The notes below the pieces were generated by a model. The model made no database searches. It was not told where the DNA came from and saw nothing but the letters and a program-made list of their open reading frames with translations. The position numbers were made by a program, and so were the translations under genes. Shown here one piece after another: positions 10,266 to 17,741 of a stretch of 64,000 bases of DNA (its first letter is position 1; every line of letters begins with the position of its first letter). Source of the DNA: Sphingobium sp. YR768 (GTDB lineage Bacteria; Pseudomonadota; Alphaproteobacteria; Sphingomonadales; Sphingomonadaceae); NCBI RefSeq assembly GCF_900111125.1, contig NZ_FOGE01000002.1:372001-436000 (forward strand), given 5' to 3'.

Positions 10266-12023
10266 TCAGCGCGTCTTTTCCGTCGCGATCCACTGGTCGA
10301 TCTGGCTTTCCAGCACGGTCAGTGGCACCGCCCCTTGTGACAGTAGCGCGTCATGGAAGCGGCGCAGGTCGAATTTCGACCCTAACGCTGCCTCCGCCTT
10401 CGCGCGCAGCTCCCGAATCTTGATCTCGCCCAGCTTATAGCCCAGCGCCTGTCCCGGCCAGCTGATATAGCGATTGACCTCCGCATCGATATTGGCGTCG
10501 GACAGGGCGCTGTTGGCCTTCATGAAGGCGACCGCCTTTGCCTTGTCCCAGCCCTTGGCATGGATGCCGGTGTCGACCACCAGACGGCAGGCGCGCCACA
10601 TTTCATAGGACAGACGGCCCATCATCTTTTCGGGCGTGTCGTATAGGCCCATCTCTTCGCCCAGATATTCGGTGTAGAGCGCCCAGCCCTCCACATAGGC
10701 GGTGAAGCCCGCCAGATATTTGCGGAACGGCGGCAGCGGCAATTCCTGTTGCAACGCGATCTGGTTGTGATGACCCGGCACCGCTTCATGCGCGGTCAGC
10801 GCGGGCAGCTCCCAGAAGGGGCGCTGGTCGAGCTTCGACGTGTTCACCCAATAGGTGCCGGAAATGCCGCTCTCCGGCGCACCGGGACCATAATAGGCCG
10901 TGGTGGTCCCTTCCGCCTCGGCCGCCGGGATCGGCTTCAGGCCATAGGGCAGACGCGGCAGCGTGCCGAAATAGCGTGGAAGCAGGCCGTCGATCGTCTT
11001 GGCCTGCCGCGCGGCGACGCGCAGCAGTTCCTCGGGGGTCTTGGCATAATAGCTGGGATCGGTGCGCAGATGCTGGATATAGGCGGCGCGGCTGGGATAG
11101 CCGGCCTTCGCTGCAATCTCGTCCATCCGCTTGCCGATGCGGGCGACTTCATCCAAGCCGATCTGGTGGATCTGGTCGGGCGTCAGATCCGTCGTGGTGT
11201 GCGCCCGCACCCGGCTGGCATACCAGGCCGCGCCGCCGGGCAGCGACGATGCGCTGTCGCTCTTGCGGCAATGGGGCAGATAGTCGGTCACGAACAGATC
11301 ATGCCACTTGCGATATTCGGGCGTCAGCACGTCGCGGATCAGGGCAACCGCCCGCGCCTGCATCGCGCTCCAGTCCGCATCGCTGATATCGCGCGGCTTG
11401 GGGCGCTTGAACGGTTCGTAGAAGCGCGTGTCCTCAGGCTTGCCGTCCACGATGCCGCTGATGCTCTTCGCGTAATTTTGCAGCACGGAACAGGGCTGGA
11501 CATAGCCACCCTTGATCGCCTGACGCGTGATCGCGAGGGCATCGCCATTCTGCTTCGGATAAAGCGCAAGACGCTTCAGATAACTGTCATAATCCGCCTG
11601 ATTGTAGAAAGGCAGGCCATCGGCCATGCCGGAAAAGCCCTGATGCCAGCCATAATAGGTGGTGAAGAGCATCAGCCGCTCTGCCGGATGCCGGTCACTG
11701 TCGATATCATCGCGCAGCATCCACAGCAACACGTCACGATTGACGCGGTCAGCGGCATCCAGTTGCTGCGCCGGAACGGCCTCCAGACGGGTAACGAAGC
11801 CGCCTTCCGCCTTGATCTGCGCATCGCGCGCGGCGAGCGACATGTCGTAGATGCGGTCGTCATAATCGCGCACGCCGCGCGCCGTCGCCTCGACCGGATG
11901 GGTCGACAGATACCAGGCCCAGTGATCGTCGACGACCTTGGTCAGCTGGTCATGGGGCGCTGTCTGGGCATGCGCCAGAGCGGGCGCGGACAAGAGGATG
12001 AGAGAAGAAAGAATCTTGCGCAT
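10266..12023 (-). CDS. Secreted DUF885 family metallopeptidase-like protein
   Basis: The 585-residue protein starts with a signal peptide (MRKILSSLILLSAPALAHAQ). The DUF885 core is visible, including the HExxH-like LTAHEAVPGHHNQIALQQEL about residue 410, which gives two His and a Glu for zinc binding, and YVEGWALYTEYLGEEMG downstream. Members are thought to be periplasmic or lipoprotein peptidases. No partner gene is adjacent; the DUF5818 gene ends 42 bp upstream and could be co-transcribed. Confidence 0.88.
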   Translation of the reverse strand: MRKILSSLILLSAPALAHAQTAPHDQLTKVVDDHWAWYLSTHPVEATARGVRDYDDRIYDMSLAARDAQIKAEGGFVTRLEAVPAQQLDAADRVNRDVLLWMLRDDIDSDRHPAERLMLFTTYYGWHQGFSGMADGLPFYNQADYDSYLKRLALYPKQNGDALAITRQAIKGGYVQPCSVLQNYAKSISGIVDGKPEDTRFYEPFKRPKPRDISDADWSAMQARAVALIRDVLTPEYRKWHDLFVTDYLPHCRKSDSASSLPGGAAWYASRVRAHTTTDLTPDQIHQIGLDEVARIGKRMDEIAAKAGYPSRAAYIQHLRTDPSYYAKTPEELLRVAARQAKTIDGLLPRYFGTLPRLPYGLKPIPAAEAEGTTTAYYGPGAPESGISGTYWVNTSKLDQRPFWELPALTAHEAVPGHHNQIALQQELPLPPFRKYLAGFTAYVEGWALYTEYLGEEMGLYDTPEKMMGRLSYEMWRACRLVVDTGIHAKGWDKAKAVAFMKANSALSDANIDAEVNRYISWPGQALGYKLGEIKIRELRAKAEAALGSKFDLRRFHDALLSQGAVPLTVLESQIDQWIATEKTR

Positions 12024-12065
12024 GGGCGCAATGGATCGCGCTTCACGCGGATTTTGGCAAGGGGG

Positions 12066-12269
12066 TCAGGCGGCGGCCACGCCCTCCGCCTCGACAATAT
12101 TGTCGCCGGCATAATAGCCCTGCACCCGTACCCGCTTTTCCACATGGTCCACGGGCACGCGCAACAGGACGAGGCGGTAGCTGCCGCCGCAATCACGCTG
12201 GAGCAGGAAACCGGCTTCATCGCGCAGCAACCTGCCTGTTTCATTCACTCCAGCGCCGATTTCAGTCAT
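12066..12269 (-). CDS. Small DUF5818-like protein
   Basis: The 67-residue protein (MTEIGAGVNETGRLLRDEAG...) has the short beta-rich layout seen in small sphingomonad proteins annotated as DUF5818: a GxLLxDExGFxLQxD segment followed by a RVRVQGYYAGDNIVEAE end. Function is unknown. Its start lies four bases after the DUF1328 stop, so the two form an operon. The family assignment is from memory of the pattern and is tentative. Confidence 0.6.
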   Translation of the reverse strand: MTEIGAGVNETGRLLRDEAGFLLQRDCGGSYRLVLLRVPVDHVEKRVRVQGYYAGDNIVEAEGVAAA

Positions 12270-12273
12270 TCGA

Positions 12274-12459
12274 TCAGTCTATCGCGTCCTTGATCCCCTT
12301 GCCAGCCAGGATTCCCAGCACCAGGAAAAGAACGAAGACGGCAATGGCGATGAAGAAGAGGATCTTGGCGATGCCGACAAAGGTGCCGGCCGCGCCGCCA
12401 AAGCCCAGAAGCGCCAGAACAGCGGCGATGACGAGCGAGATAAGGGCAAGCTTGATCAT
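12274..12459 (-). CDS. DUF1328 (YtjA-type) small membrane protein
   Basis: The 61-residue protein has two transmembrane segments ([18 protein letters not shown] and [20 protein letters not shown]), matching the DUF1328 family that is often induced under envelope or general stress. The ATG at 12459 is the family start; an upstream in-frame ATG adds only five residues. A candidate EcfG-type promoter lies about 40 bases upstream. The divergent neighbour encodes a PA2169-family protein, another stress-associated type. Confidence 0.85.
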   Translation of the reverse strand: MIKLALISLVIAAVLALLGFGGAAGTFVGIAKILFFIAIAVFVLFLVLGILAGKGIKDAID

Positions 12460-12497
12460 GATGGGTCCTTTCATAGGAGAGCGATCATGCCCTGCTC

Positions 12498-12522
12498 AAC
12501 CGATTACGGCGCAGCTTGTTCC
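12498..12522 (-). promoter_or_regulatory. Candidate EcfG promoter for the DUF1328 gene
   Basis: On the minus strand GGAAC is followed after 16 bases by GGTT, one mismatch from the GGAAC-N16/17-CGTT consensus of EcfG sigma factors. It lies 39 bp from the ATG, a fitting distance. This is weaker than the two perfect matches in the stress locus. Confidence 0.4.
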
Positions 12523-12587
12523 GCCTGCGTAGCGGATTGATCGGCTATGACTAACGCCGGGTTAAGGTTGAATATCAGGCGCTTGAT

Positions 12588-12613
12588 TGAACCATCATGG
12601 TCGATCGGCGGTT
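12588..12613 (+). promoter_or_regulatory. Weak EcfG-like promoter for the PA2169-family gene
   Basis: TGAAC-N17-GGTT lies 29 bp before the ATG at 12642. Two positions differ from the EcfG consensus, so the sequence alone is poor evidence; the divergent DUF1328 promoter candidate and the gene type make it worth noting. Confidence 0.25.
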
Positions 12614-12641
12614 GTTTCCCCGCCATCATGAGGAGAAGGTA

Positions 12642-13091
12642 ATGTCGAGCAACCATGCCATCAGCAAATTGGACGACCTGATCACTACCCTGATCGACAG
12701 CGTGAAAGGCTATGACCATAGCGCCGAAAAGGCGAAGTCGGCCGAACTCCAGACGCTGTTTCGCGATCTGTCGGCCGAACGCCGCAAGGCGGTGGACCTG
12801 TTGCAGGCACGCAGCCGGGCGCTGGGCGGCAAGCCCAATGAATTCGGATCGGTTGCCGGGACGGTGCATCGCCGGATGGAGGATATTTTCGTGGCGCTGG
12901 GCGGCGGCGACAAGGCCGTGATCCAGGCGATCGACCGTGGCGAGGATTATCTGCGCGAGGAATTCGAACGGGTGCTGAAGGACGAGGCGATCGATGCCGA
13001 CACCCATGCCGCCGTTCGACAGGCCAATGAGTCGGTGATGCGTGGCCATCTGGTCGTGAACGGCCTCAAGGACCAGCTCGCCACCGCCTGA
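12642..13091 (+). CDS. PA2169-family four-helix-bundle protein (DUF2383)
   Basis: The 149-residue protein (MSSNHAISKLDDLITTLIDS...) is predicted all-helical, with LFRDLSAERRKAVDLLQ and DKAVIQAIDRGEDYL, matching the ferritin-like PA2169/DUF2383 family. Members are often in stress regulons; their biochemical role is not established. AGGAGAAGG directly precedes the ATG at 12642, so I reject the in-frame ATG at 12597. Confidence 0.85.
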   Translation: MSSNHAISKLDDLITTLIDSVKGYDHSAEKAKSAELQTLFRDLSAERRKAVDLLQARSRALGGKPNEFGSVAGTVHRRMEDIFVALGGGDKAVIQAIDRGEDYLREEFERVLKDEAIDADTHAAVRQANESVMRGHLVVNGLKDQLATA

Positions 13092-13109
13092 CCCAGTGCC
13101 TGACCGGCG

Positions 13110-14108
13110 TCACACCCAGCCTTCCAGCACCTGATTGGGCGGCCGATGGCCATCGACCCAGGTGCGGATGTTGGCGATGACGCGGGCACCCGTGGCGTCG
13201 CGCCCCTCGAAGGTCGCTGACCCCATATGCGGCAGCAGCACGACGTTGGACAGCGCCAGCAGGCGCGGGTCCACCGCCGGTTCATGGGTATAGACGTCGA
13301 AACCCGCGCCAGCGATCCGGCCTTCCTCAAGCGCGTCGATCAGCGCCCGCTCGTCGGTAATTTCCGCGCGCGAGGTGTTGATGAGGTAGGCGTTCGGCCC
13401 CAGCAACGCGATACGACGGGCATCGATCAAACCCCGGCTGTCGGCGTTGAGCGGGCAATGGATCGACAATATGTCGCTCGCCGTCATCAATGCGTCCAGA
13501 TCGGGCTGCCAGTCCGCTTCCAGTTCCTGCTCCACTTCGAAGGGCAGGCGGTGGCGGTTATGATAGGCGATCGACAGGCCGAAGGCGCGGGCGCGACGGG
13601 CGACGGCGCGGCCGATGCGGCCCATGCCGATGATCCCGAGCTTCTTGCCGCCGATCCGGTGGCCCAGCATGCCGGACGGACTCCAGCCGCGCCACTCGCC
13701 GGTACGCACCAGTTTCTCCCCATCTGCCAGACGGCGCGGCACTGACAGGATCAGCGCCATCGTCATGTCCGCCGTATCCTCGGTCAGGACGCCGGGGGTG
13801 TTGGTGACGATGATCCCCTTCCGCCGGGCGGCGGCGAGATCGATATGGTCGACGCCGCTGCCGAAGCTGGCGATCAGTTGCAGCCGGTCAGGCGCGGCAT
13901 CGATCAGGGCGGCGTCGATCTGGTCGTTGATCGTGGGCACCAGCACATCACATTGCGTCATGGCGCGGGCCAGTTCGGTGCGGCTCATCGCCACATCGCC
14001 GACATTGAAGCTGGTATCGAACAGGTCGGCCATGCGCGCCTCCACATTGGGTGGCAGGCGGCGCGTGACGATGACGCGCGGCTTGGCGGGTCGCTGCTTC
14101 TTGGCCAT
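13110..14108 (-). CDS. D-2-hydroxyacid dehydrogenase (glyoxylate/hydroxypyruvate reductase type)
   Basis: A 332-residue NAD(P)-dependent enzyme. The Rossmann motif GMGRIGRAVARRARAFG is central, and the catalytic set Arg (INTSRAEI), Glu (in FDVYTHEP) and His (LLPHMGSAT) is in order. The substrate-loop text SFGSGVDHID fits the glycerate/glyoxylate reductase branch. It likely reduces glyoxylate or hydroxypyruvate, or oxidises a D-2-hydroxyacid. It converges on the PA2169 gene and is divergent from the SH3 gene. Confidence 0.9.
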   Translation of the reverse strand: MAKKQRPAKPRVIVTRRLPPNVEARMADLFDTSFNVGDVAMSRTELARAMTQCDVLVPTINDQIDAALIDAAPDRLQLIASFGSGVDHIDLAAARRKGIIVTNTPGVLTEDTADMTMALILSVPRRLADGEKLVRTGEWRGWSPSGMLGHRIGGKKLGIIGMGRIGRAVARRARAFGLSIAYHNRHRLPFEVEQELEADWQPDLDALMTASDILSIHCPLNADSRGLIDARRIALLGPNAYLINTSRAEITDERALIDALEEGRIAGAGFDVYTHEPAVDPRLLALSNVVLLPHMGSATFEGRDATGARVIANIRTWVDGHRPPNQVLEGWV

Positions 14109-14211
14109 GGATCAAGCCGCTATTCCCGGCCGGGTCGCGGGTCAAGCGGATATGGCGGGCCGGGTGATAGGAAAGACTGTCGCAAATCGATGCAAGCGAT
14201 TATGGAGAGCC

Positions 14212-14709
14212 ATGGGTGACATGGTTTTCAGGTCTGGAATGAAGCGGTTTTTACTGGGTGCGGGCATTGCTGCCGGGATCGGCGCGGCGGGCGCCGCATT
14301 GGCGGCCCCGGCCAAGCCGGTGCCCTATTGGGCTTCGCTGGCGCAGGATGAAGCGCGGATGCGCGTGGGGCCGAGCCTGGATTATCCGTCCAACTGGGTC
14401 TATCGCCGCCGCGACCTGCCGGTGAAGGTGGTGCAGGTGCTGGGCCAGTGGCGCAAGGTCGAAGACCCGGACGGCGCGCAGGGATGGATGCATGTCCGCC
14501 TGCTGAGCGATACCGCCACTGCCATAGTGAAAGCCGACGTTGCCCCCCTGCATGAAGGCGCCAGCGACGGATCCCGCACCCTGTTCCGGGCCGAACGCGG
14601 CGTGGTCGGCCGCCTGAGCGATTGTTCGGGCGGCTGGTGCGGTTTCGATATCAAGGGCCAGCGCGGCTATGTGAAGGCCAGCGACATCTGGGGCGCAACC
14701 GACAAATAG
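14212..14709 (+). CDS. Secreted SH3-domain protein
   Basis: The 165-residue protein has a signal peptide (MKRFLLGAGIAAGIGAAGAALAA) followed by two bacterial SH3-like repeats: YWASLAQDEARMRVGPSLDYP...WMHVRLLS and TLFRAERGVVGRLSDCSGGW...GYVKASDIWG. Such proteins are periplasmic and often bind cell wall. Three starts are possible (14212, 14221 and 14239); GGAG before 14212 favours the first, but the signal peptide proper begins at 14239. Confidence 0.82.
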   Translation: MGDMVFRSGMKRFLLGAGIAAGIGAAGAALAAPAKPVPYWASLAQDEARMRVGPSLDYPSNWVYRRRDLPVKVVQVLGQWRKVEDPDGAQGWMHVRLLSDTATAIVKADVAPLHEGASDGSRTLFRAERGVVGRLSDCSGGWCGFDIKGQRGYVKASDIWGATDK

Positions 14710-14717
14710 GATTTGCG

Positions 14718-14741
14718 CCGCTTAACTTCGCATATTTCCCG
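14718..14741 (+). repeat. Dispersed 24-bp motif, copy 1
   Basis: A 24-bp sequence containing CTTAACTTCGCATATTTCCC occurs here, nine bases after the SH3 gene stop, and again at 39050 and 39260. It has no coding role. The TAACTTCGCATA core differs by one base from a loxP arm. It marks the left edge of a stretch of lower-GC unknown ORFs. Confidence 0.7.
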
Positions 14742-14922
14742 TGAATCTTGATATTTTCGTGCGAAAGTGGGAAATTTTCGTACATGCGGGGCGCTTGATG
14801 TGTGGTGTGCAAGAGCCGTGCTCCGGCTTAGCGGATATGGCGTGCATAGGACAGTTTGGGTGGGAAGGGGAATGACAGCTACTGGCTTAGCTACACAACA
14901 AGACCGACATTCAAGCGCTATG

Positions 14923-15168
14923 TTATTTTGAAAGAATCGCGATCCTGATAGCAATCGCAAAAAAAGTGGGGGCGGCTAACATAAGGGCGATTGCAGGGGC
15001 AGCAAATGCGCCAGCTCCATCATATGGTCCGCCTAGGAGCCAATATGCTCCTGCGGCATAGACGATAATCCACGGCAAAAACCATCGTGAGGGTATCAGC
15101 ACCGTCACGGCCAATGGGCCAAATGCAATTGCTGCAATTTTCAATAACAGCAAGGTTGCAGGCGACAT
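14923..15168 (-). CDS. Hypothetical small membrane protein
   Basis: The 81-residue ORF has three hydrophobic stretches (LLLLKIAAIAFGPLAVTVLI, FLPWIIVYAAGAYWLLGG, FAAPAIALMLAAPTFFAIAI). GGAAAG lies eight bases before the ATG. I recognise no family. Local base composition is lower in GC than neighbouring genes, which suggests acquired DNA. Confidence 0.5.
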   Translation of the reverse strand: MSPATLLLLKIAAIAFGPLAVTVLIPSRWFLPWIIVYAAGAYWLLGGPYDGAGAFAAPAIALMLAAPTFFAIAIRIAILSK

Positions 15169-15283
15169 CAGTCAAACTTTCCAGTCATTCGAGCGCTGCG
15201 AAGCTATGGCGGATCGAAATAGATCACAAGGTCCGCTTGTAGCGCTCCGGCCGCTGCTTTGGAGTGCCCATTTCTGGTCGTTA

Positions 15284-15499
15284 TCAGGCTGGTGGCTTTC
15301 GTCTCGCTTGCGGCAAAAGCCGTATCAGGATCACCCCAAAGACTGTGGCACCTACAGCGACTGTGCCATCATGCTCCCCGAAAATGCGCCATCCAGCATA
15401 TGAGCTTGCATACGCCAAGAGGAGCACAGTGACAAAGGCACCGGCAACAATGCGTTCGATGATATTTGGAGGTCGCTTGACCCACTCATAGTCGCTCAT
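15284..15499 (-). CDS. Hypothetical small membrane protein
   Basis: From the ATG at 15499 the product is 71 residues (MSDYEWVKRPPNIIERIVAG...), with one or two transmembrane segments (VAGAFVTVLLLAYASSYAGW; GTVAVGATVFGVILIRLL) and a basic tail. The frame extends further upstream, but that part does not look protein-like. No clear ribosome site. Lower GC than surroundings. Function unknown. Confidence 0.45.
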   Translation of the reverse strand: MSDYEWVKRPPNIIERIVAGAFVTVLLLAYASSYAGWRIFGEHDGTVAVGATVFGVILIRLLPQARRKPPA

Positions 15500-15649
15500 G
15501 GCAAAAGTTATGCCATCGGACCGTAACCCTAGCAACGTCAGCAAACTGGAAATTCTTGCGTCACTTTGGATGTCGGATTCTGGTCGCAAGCTGATGAGCG
15601 CCGCCTCAAAGACCAGCATGAATGCAGCAATAGCGCAGCCCCCCTGCTC

Positions 15650-16261
15650 TCAGCGGCGGCGTTCGACCGATACCGAGAATTTCGGGACCAGCGCGCAATC
15701 GGCCGGGGCCGTGCCGAAGGCGGCGTGATCGATGCAATTGGCCGCCGACGCAAAGTTCGCCGCAATCGCCGCGCGCACGATGCCATTGTCGCGCATGCCT
15801 GCATCGACTCCGCCGCCCTTCGCCGAGGTCGTGATCTCTCGATCGAAAATCACTTGGCCATTGTCGATCCGCACCAGTCGATAGTGCAGGGTCACGCTGG
15901 CCTCATTCTTCGTCGCGATGCGAAACGGCGTGTCGCTGCCCTTCCATGTAACGGCCAGTCGCGCGCGACCCGCCGCCGCATCGGGCGCCAGCATGTTCAT
16001 CCGGTCGAAATTGTCGCGCAACGCCGCATTGACGCTCGATCGCTTGGCCGCGGCAATCCAGTTGAGCGCGGAGCTTTTGATCGTCGGGGGCAGTCCTTCG
16101 ATCTCGCCCGTTTCGATGCGATGATAGAGCGGGTGACTGGCGGCGACCGGCCGGGGCGTTTCGGGCGCGAAGGGCAGGCCGATCCCCACCATCGGAATAT
16201 CGTCCGCCAATGCGGGCGAAGCGGTCAAAGCGAGCATCATCGGGACAAGAAGAATACGCAT
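15650..16261 (-). CDS. Hypothetical secreted protein
   Basis: The 203-residue protein starts with a signal peptide (MRILLVPMMLALTASPALA). The mature part has no motif I recognise; the stretch VTLHYRLVRIDNGQVIFDREI looks like the beta-sandwich of periplasmic hypothetical proteins. GGAT precedes the ATG at 16261. It lies downstream of the amidohydrolase operon with an 82-bp gap and may be expressed with it. Confidence 0.65.
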   Translation of the reverse strand: MRILLVPMMLALTASPALADDIPMVGIGLPFAPETPRPVAASHPLYHRIETGEIEGLPPTIKSSALNWIAAAKRSSVNAALRDNFDRMNMLAPDAAAGRARLAVTWKGSDTPFRIATKNEASVTLHYRLVRIDNGQVIFDREITTSAKGGGVDAGMRDNGIVRAAIAANFASAANCIDHAAFGTAPADCALVPKFSVSVERRR

Positions 16262-16343
16262 GATCCTGTTGTCACAGCGATGCATGACCATAGGATTAAA
16301 ATCGCCGTGAGAAAGAAAGGGGGCCGCAGCCCCCTTCCCTCTC

Positions 16344-17741
16344 TTACCATTCATAGGCCTTGGGCAGCGCGCCTTCGCCGGGCGTGGCGTAGCGGTCGCG
16401 CAGCTTGGTCTGGCGGTTTTCCAGCGGCTGGGCCACGCCGTCGATCCAGACCGCCACCGGGGCGGAGGTCATTTCCAGCGGATCGCCGTCCCAGATGACC
16501 ACATCGCCTGCCTTGCCGGCCTTGAGCGATCCGATCCGGTCGCCCAGCCCCATCGCTTCGGCCGGGGCGGAGGTGATGGTGCGCAGCGCCTGTCCCCAAC
16601 TCAAACCCGTCGCGCCCGGCACGCGGCTCAGCGCGACCATATTGCCCGCCTGCTGGGTCGCGGCGCGCAGTTGCAGCGCATCGTCGCCGGTCAACATGCC
16701 CATGGAGACGTTGACGCCCGCCTTCACCATGCGACCGACATTGCTCTGGGTCGCGGCCAGCTTTTCGAAGCTGGAGGGCAGGTCTTCGAGACCGGCGGTG
16801 ATGACCGGCACCTTGGCGGTGGCGATCTGCGGCGCGACCATCCATCCTTCGGTCGCGCCGGCCAGGATCAGTTTGAGGGCCGGGAAATCCTGCCGCAGCG
16901 ACAGCACGGTCAGGATGTCGCGGGCGCTTTCGGCATGGACCATCAGCGGCATGGCGCCGGTGACGACCGGGACCAGCGCTTCGGCATCGACGCGGTTGAG
17001 CAGCGCATCCTTCGACCGGCCATCATAGCTGGCGGGGGCCTTGGCGAACTCCTGCGCCTCTCGCAGCATCGTGCGGAAGGTCAGGATCGTCGCCGCGCGG
17101 CTGCCGCCGGCATCATCTTTCCCCTCTTCGCCCATTTCCACATATTGGAAGGCGCGGGCGCGGGTGATCGGCATCATGTCCGCGCCCAGATCGATGACGG
17201 CACCCTGCCCGGCGAAAATGCCATTGGCGGTCGCGGGTGCCACCACCGCGCGAGTGATGCCCGCCGTGCGGCTGATCGCGATGGGATTGGCCAGCGGATT
17301 GATCGCCGGCGCGACGTCGATCGCGGCGGAGAAGGGCGATCGGGCGGCGCGGATGTCGTTGGTTTCCTTGACGCCGGGCACTTCGGCCAGGCCGACGCGG
17401 GAAAAGCCCGATACGATGCCGGGCGTCACCCATTTGCCGGCGGCGTCGATGGTCTTCACGCCAGCGGGCACGGCAATGCCGGAGCCTGCTGCGACCACTT
17501 TGCCGGCCGTGATGACCACGGTGGCGTTTTCGATCGGTTCCGATCCATCGCCGATGGCTAGCTTTGCGCCGGTGATGGCGATGGACTGGGCGAGTGCGGG
17601 GGTGGATGCCAGACCAGCGAGCAACACAGCCCCAAGCACCTTTCGGGCTGAGCCTGTCGAAGCCCTGCCCTTCTTCAGAAGAGAAGAACGGCCCTTCGAC
17701 AGGCTCAGGGCGAACGGGGGGAGAGGAAGGCTCTTCTTCAT
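16344..17741 (-). CDS. Degenerate amidohydrolase-family protein (secreted), coupled to an active paralogue
   Basis: The 465-residue protein has the amidohydrolase composite fold: N-terminal SIAITGAKLAIGDGSEP, barrel start GKWVTPGIVSG, and C-terminal GSLKAGKAGDVVIWDGDPLE. The usual metal-binding DxHxH after TPG is replaced by VSGFSRVG, and the expected later HSDD is LTGDD, so metal binding is probably lost. The N-terminus is unusual: residues about 9-34 ([12 protein letters not shown] and ASTGSAR) are encoded by a palindromic repeat ahead of the hydrophobic core KVLGAVLLAGLASTPALA. Its ATG overlaps the stop of the upstream paralogue by four bases. Confidence 0.85.
   Translation of the reverse strand: MKKSLPLPPFALSLSKGRSSLLKKGRASTGSARKVLGAVLLAGLASTPALAQSIAITGAKLAIGDGSEPIENATVVITAGKVVAAGSGIAVPAGVKTIDAAGKWVTPGIVSGFSRVGLAEVPGVKETNDIRAARSPFSAAIDVAPAINPLANPIAISRTAGITRAVVAPATANGIFAGQGAVIDLGADMMPITRARAFQYVEMGEEGKDDAGGSRAATILTFRTMLREAQEFAKAPASYDGRSKDALLNRVDAEALVPVVTGAMPLMVHAESARDILTVLSLRQDFPALKLILAGATEGWMVAPQIATAKVPVITAGLEDLPSSFEKLAATQSNVGRMVKAGVNVSMGMLTGDDALQLRAATQQAGNMVALSRVPGATGLSWGQALRTITSAPAEAMGLGDRIGSLKAGKAGDVVIWDGDPLEMTSAPVAVWIDGVAQPLENRQTKLRDRYATPGEGALPKAYEW
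17642..17716. repeat. Palindromic REP-like element (PFALSLSKG type) inside a coding region
   Basis: Two arms of about 25 bp, TTCGGGCTGAGCCTGTCGAA and TTCGACAGGCTCAGGGCGAA, face each other around a 24-bp centre. The same element is intergenic at 49455 and 58917, with a variant at 39421. Here it lies in frame in the 5' end of the amidohydrolase gene. Confidence 0.9.

Noticed and set aside
10749..12293. A 514-residue open frame opposite the DUF885 gene
   Set aside because: The DUF885 protein has a signal peptide and HEAVPGHH motif on the minus strand; the plus-strand frame has neither start signals nor domains.
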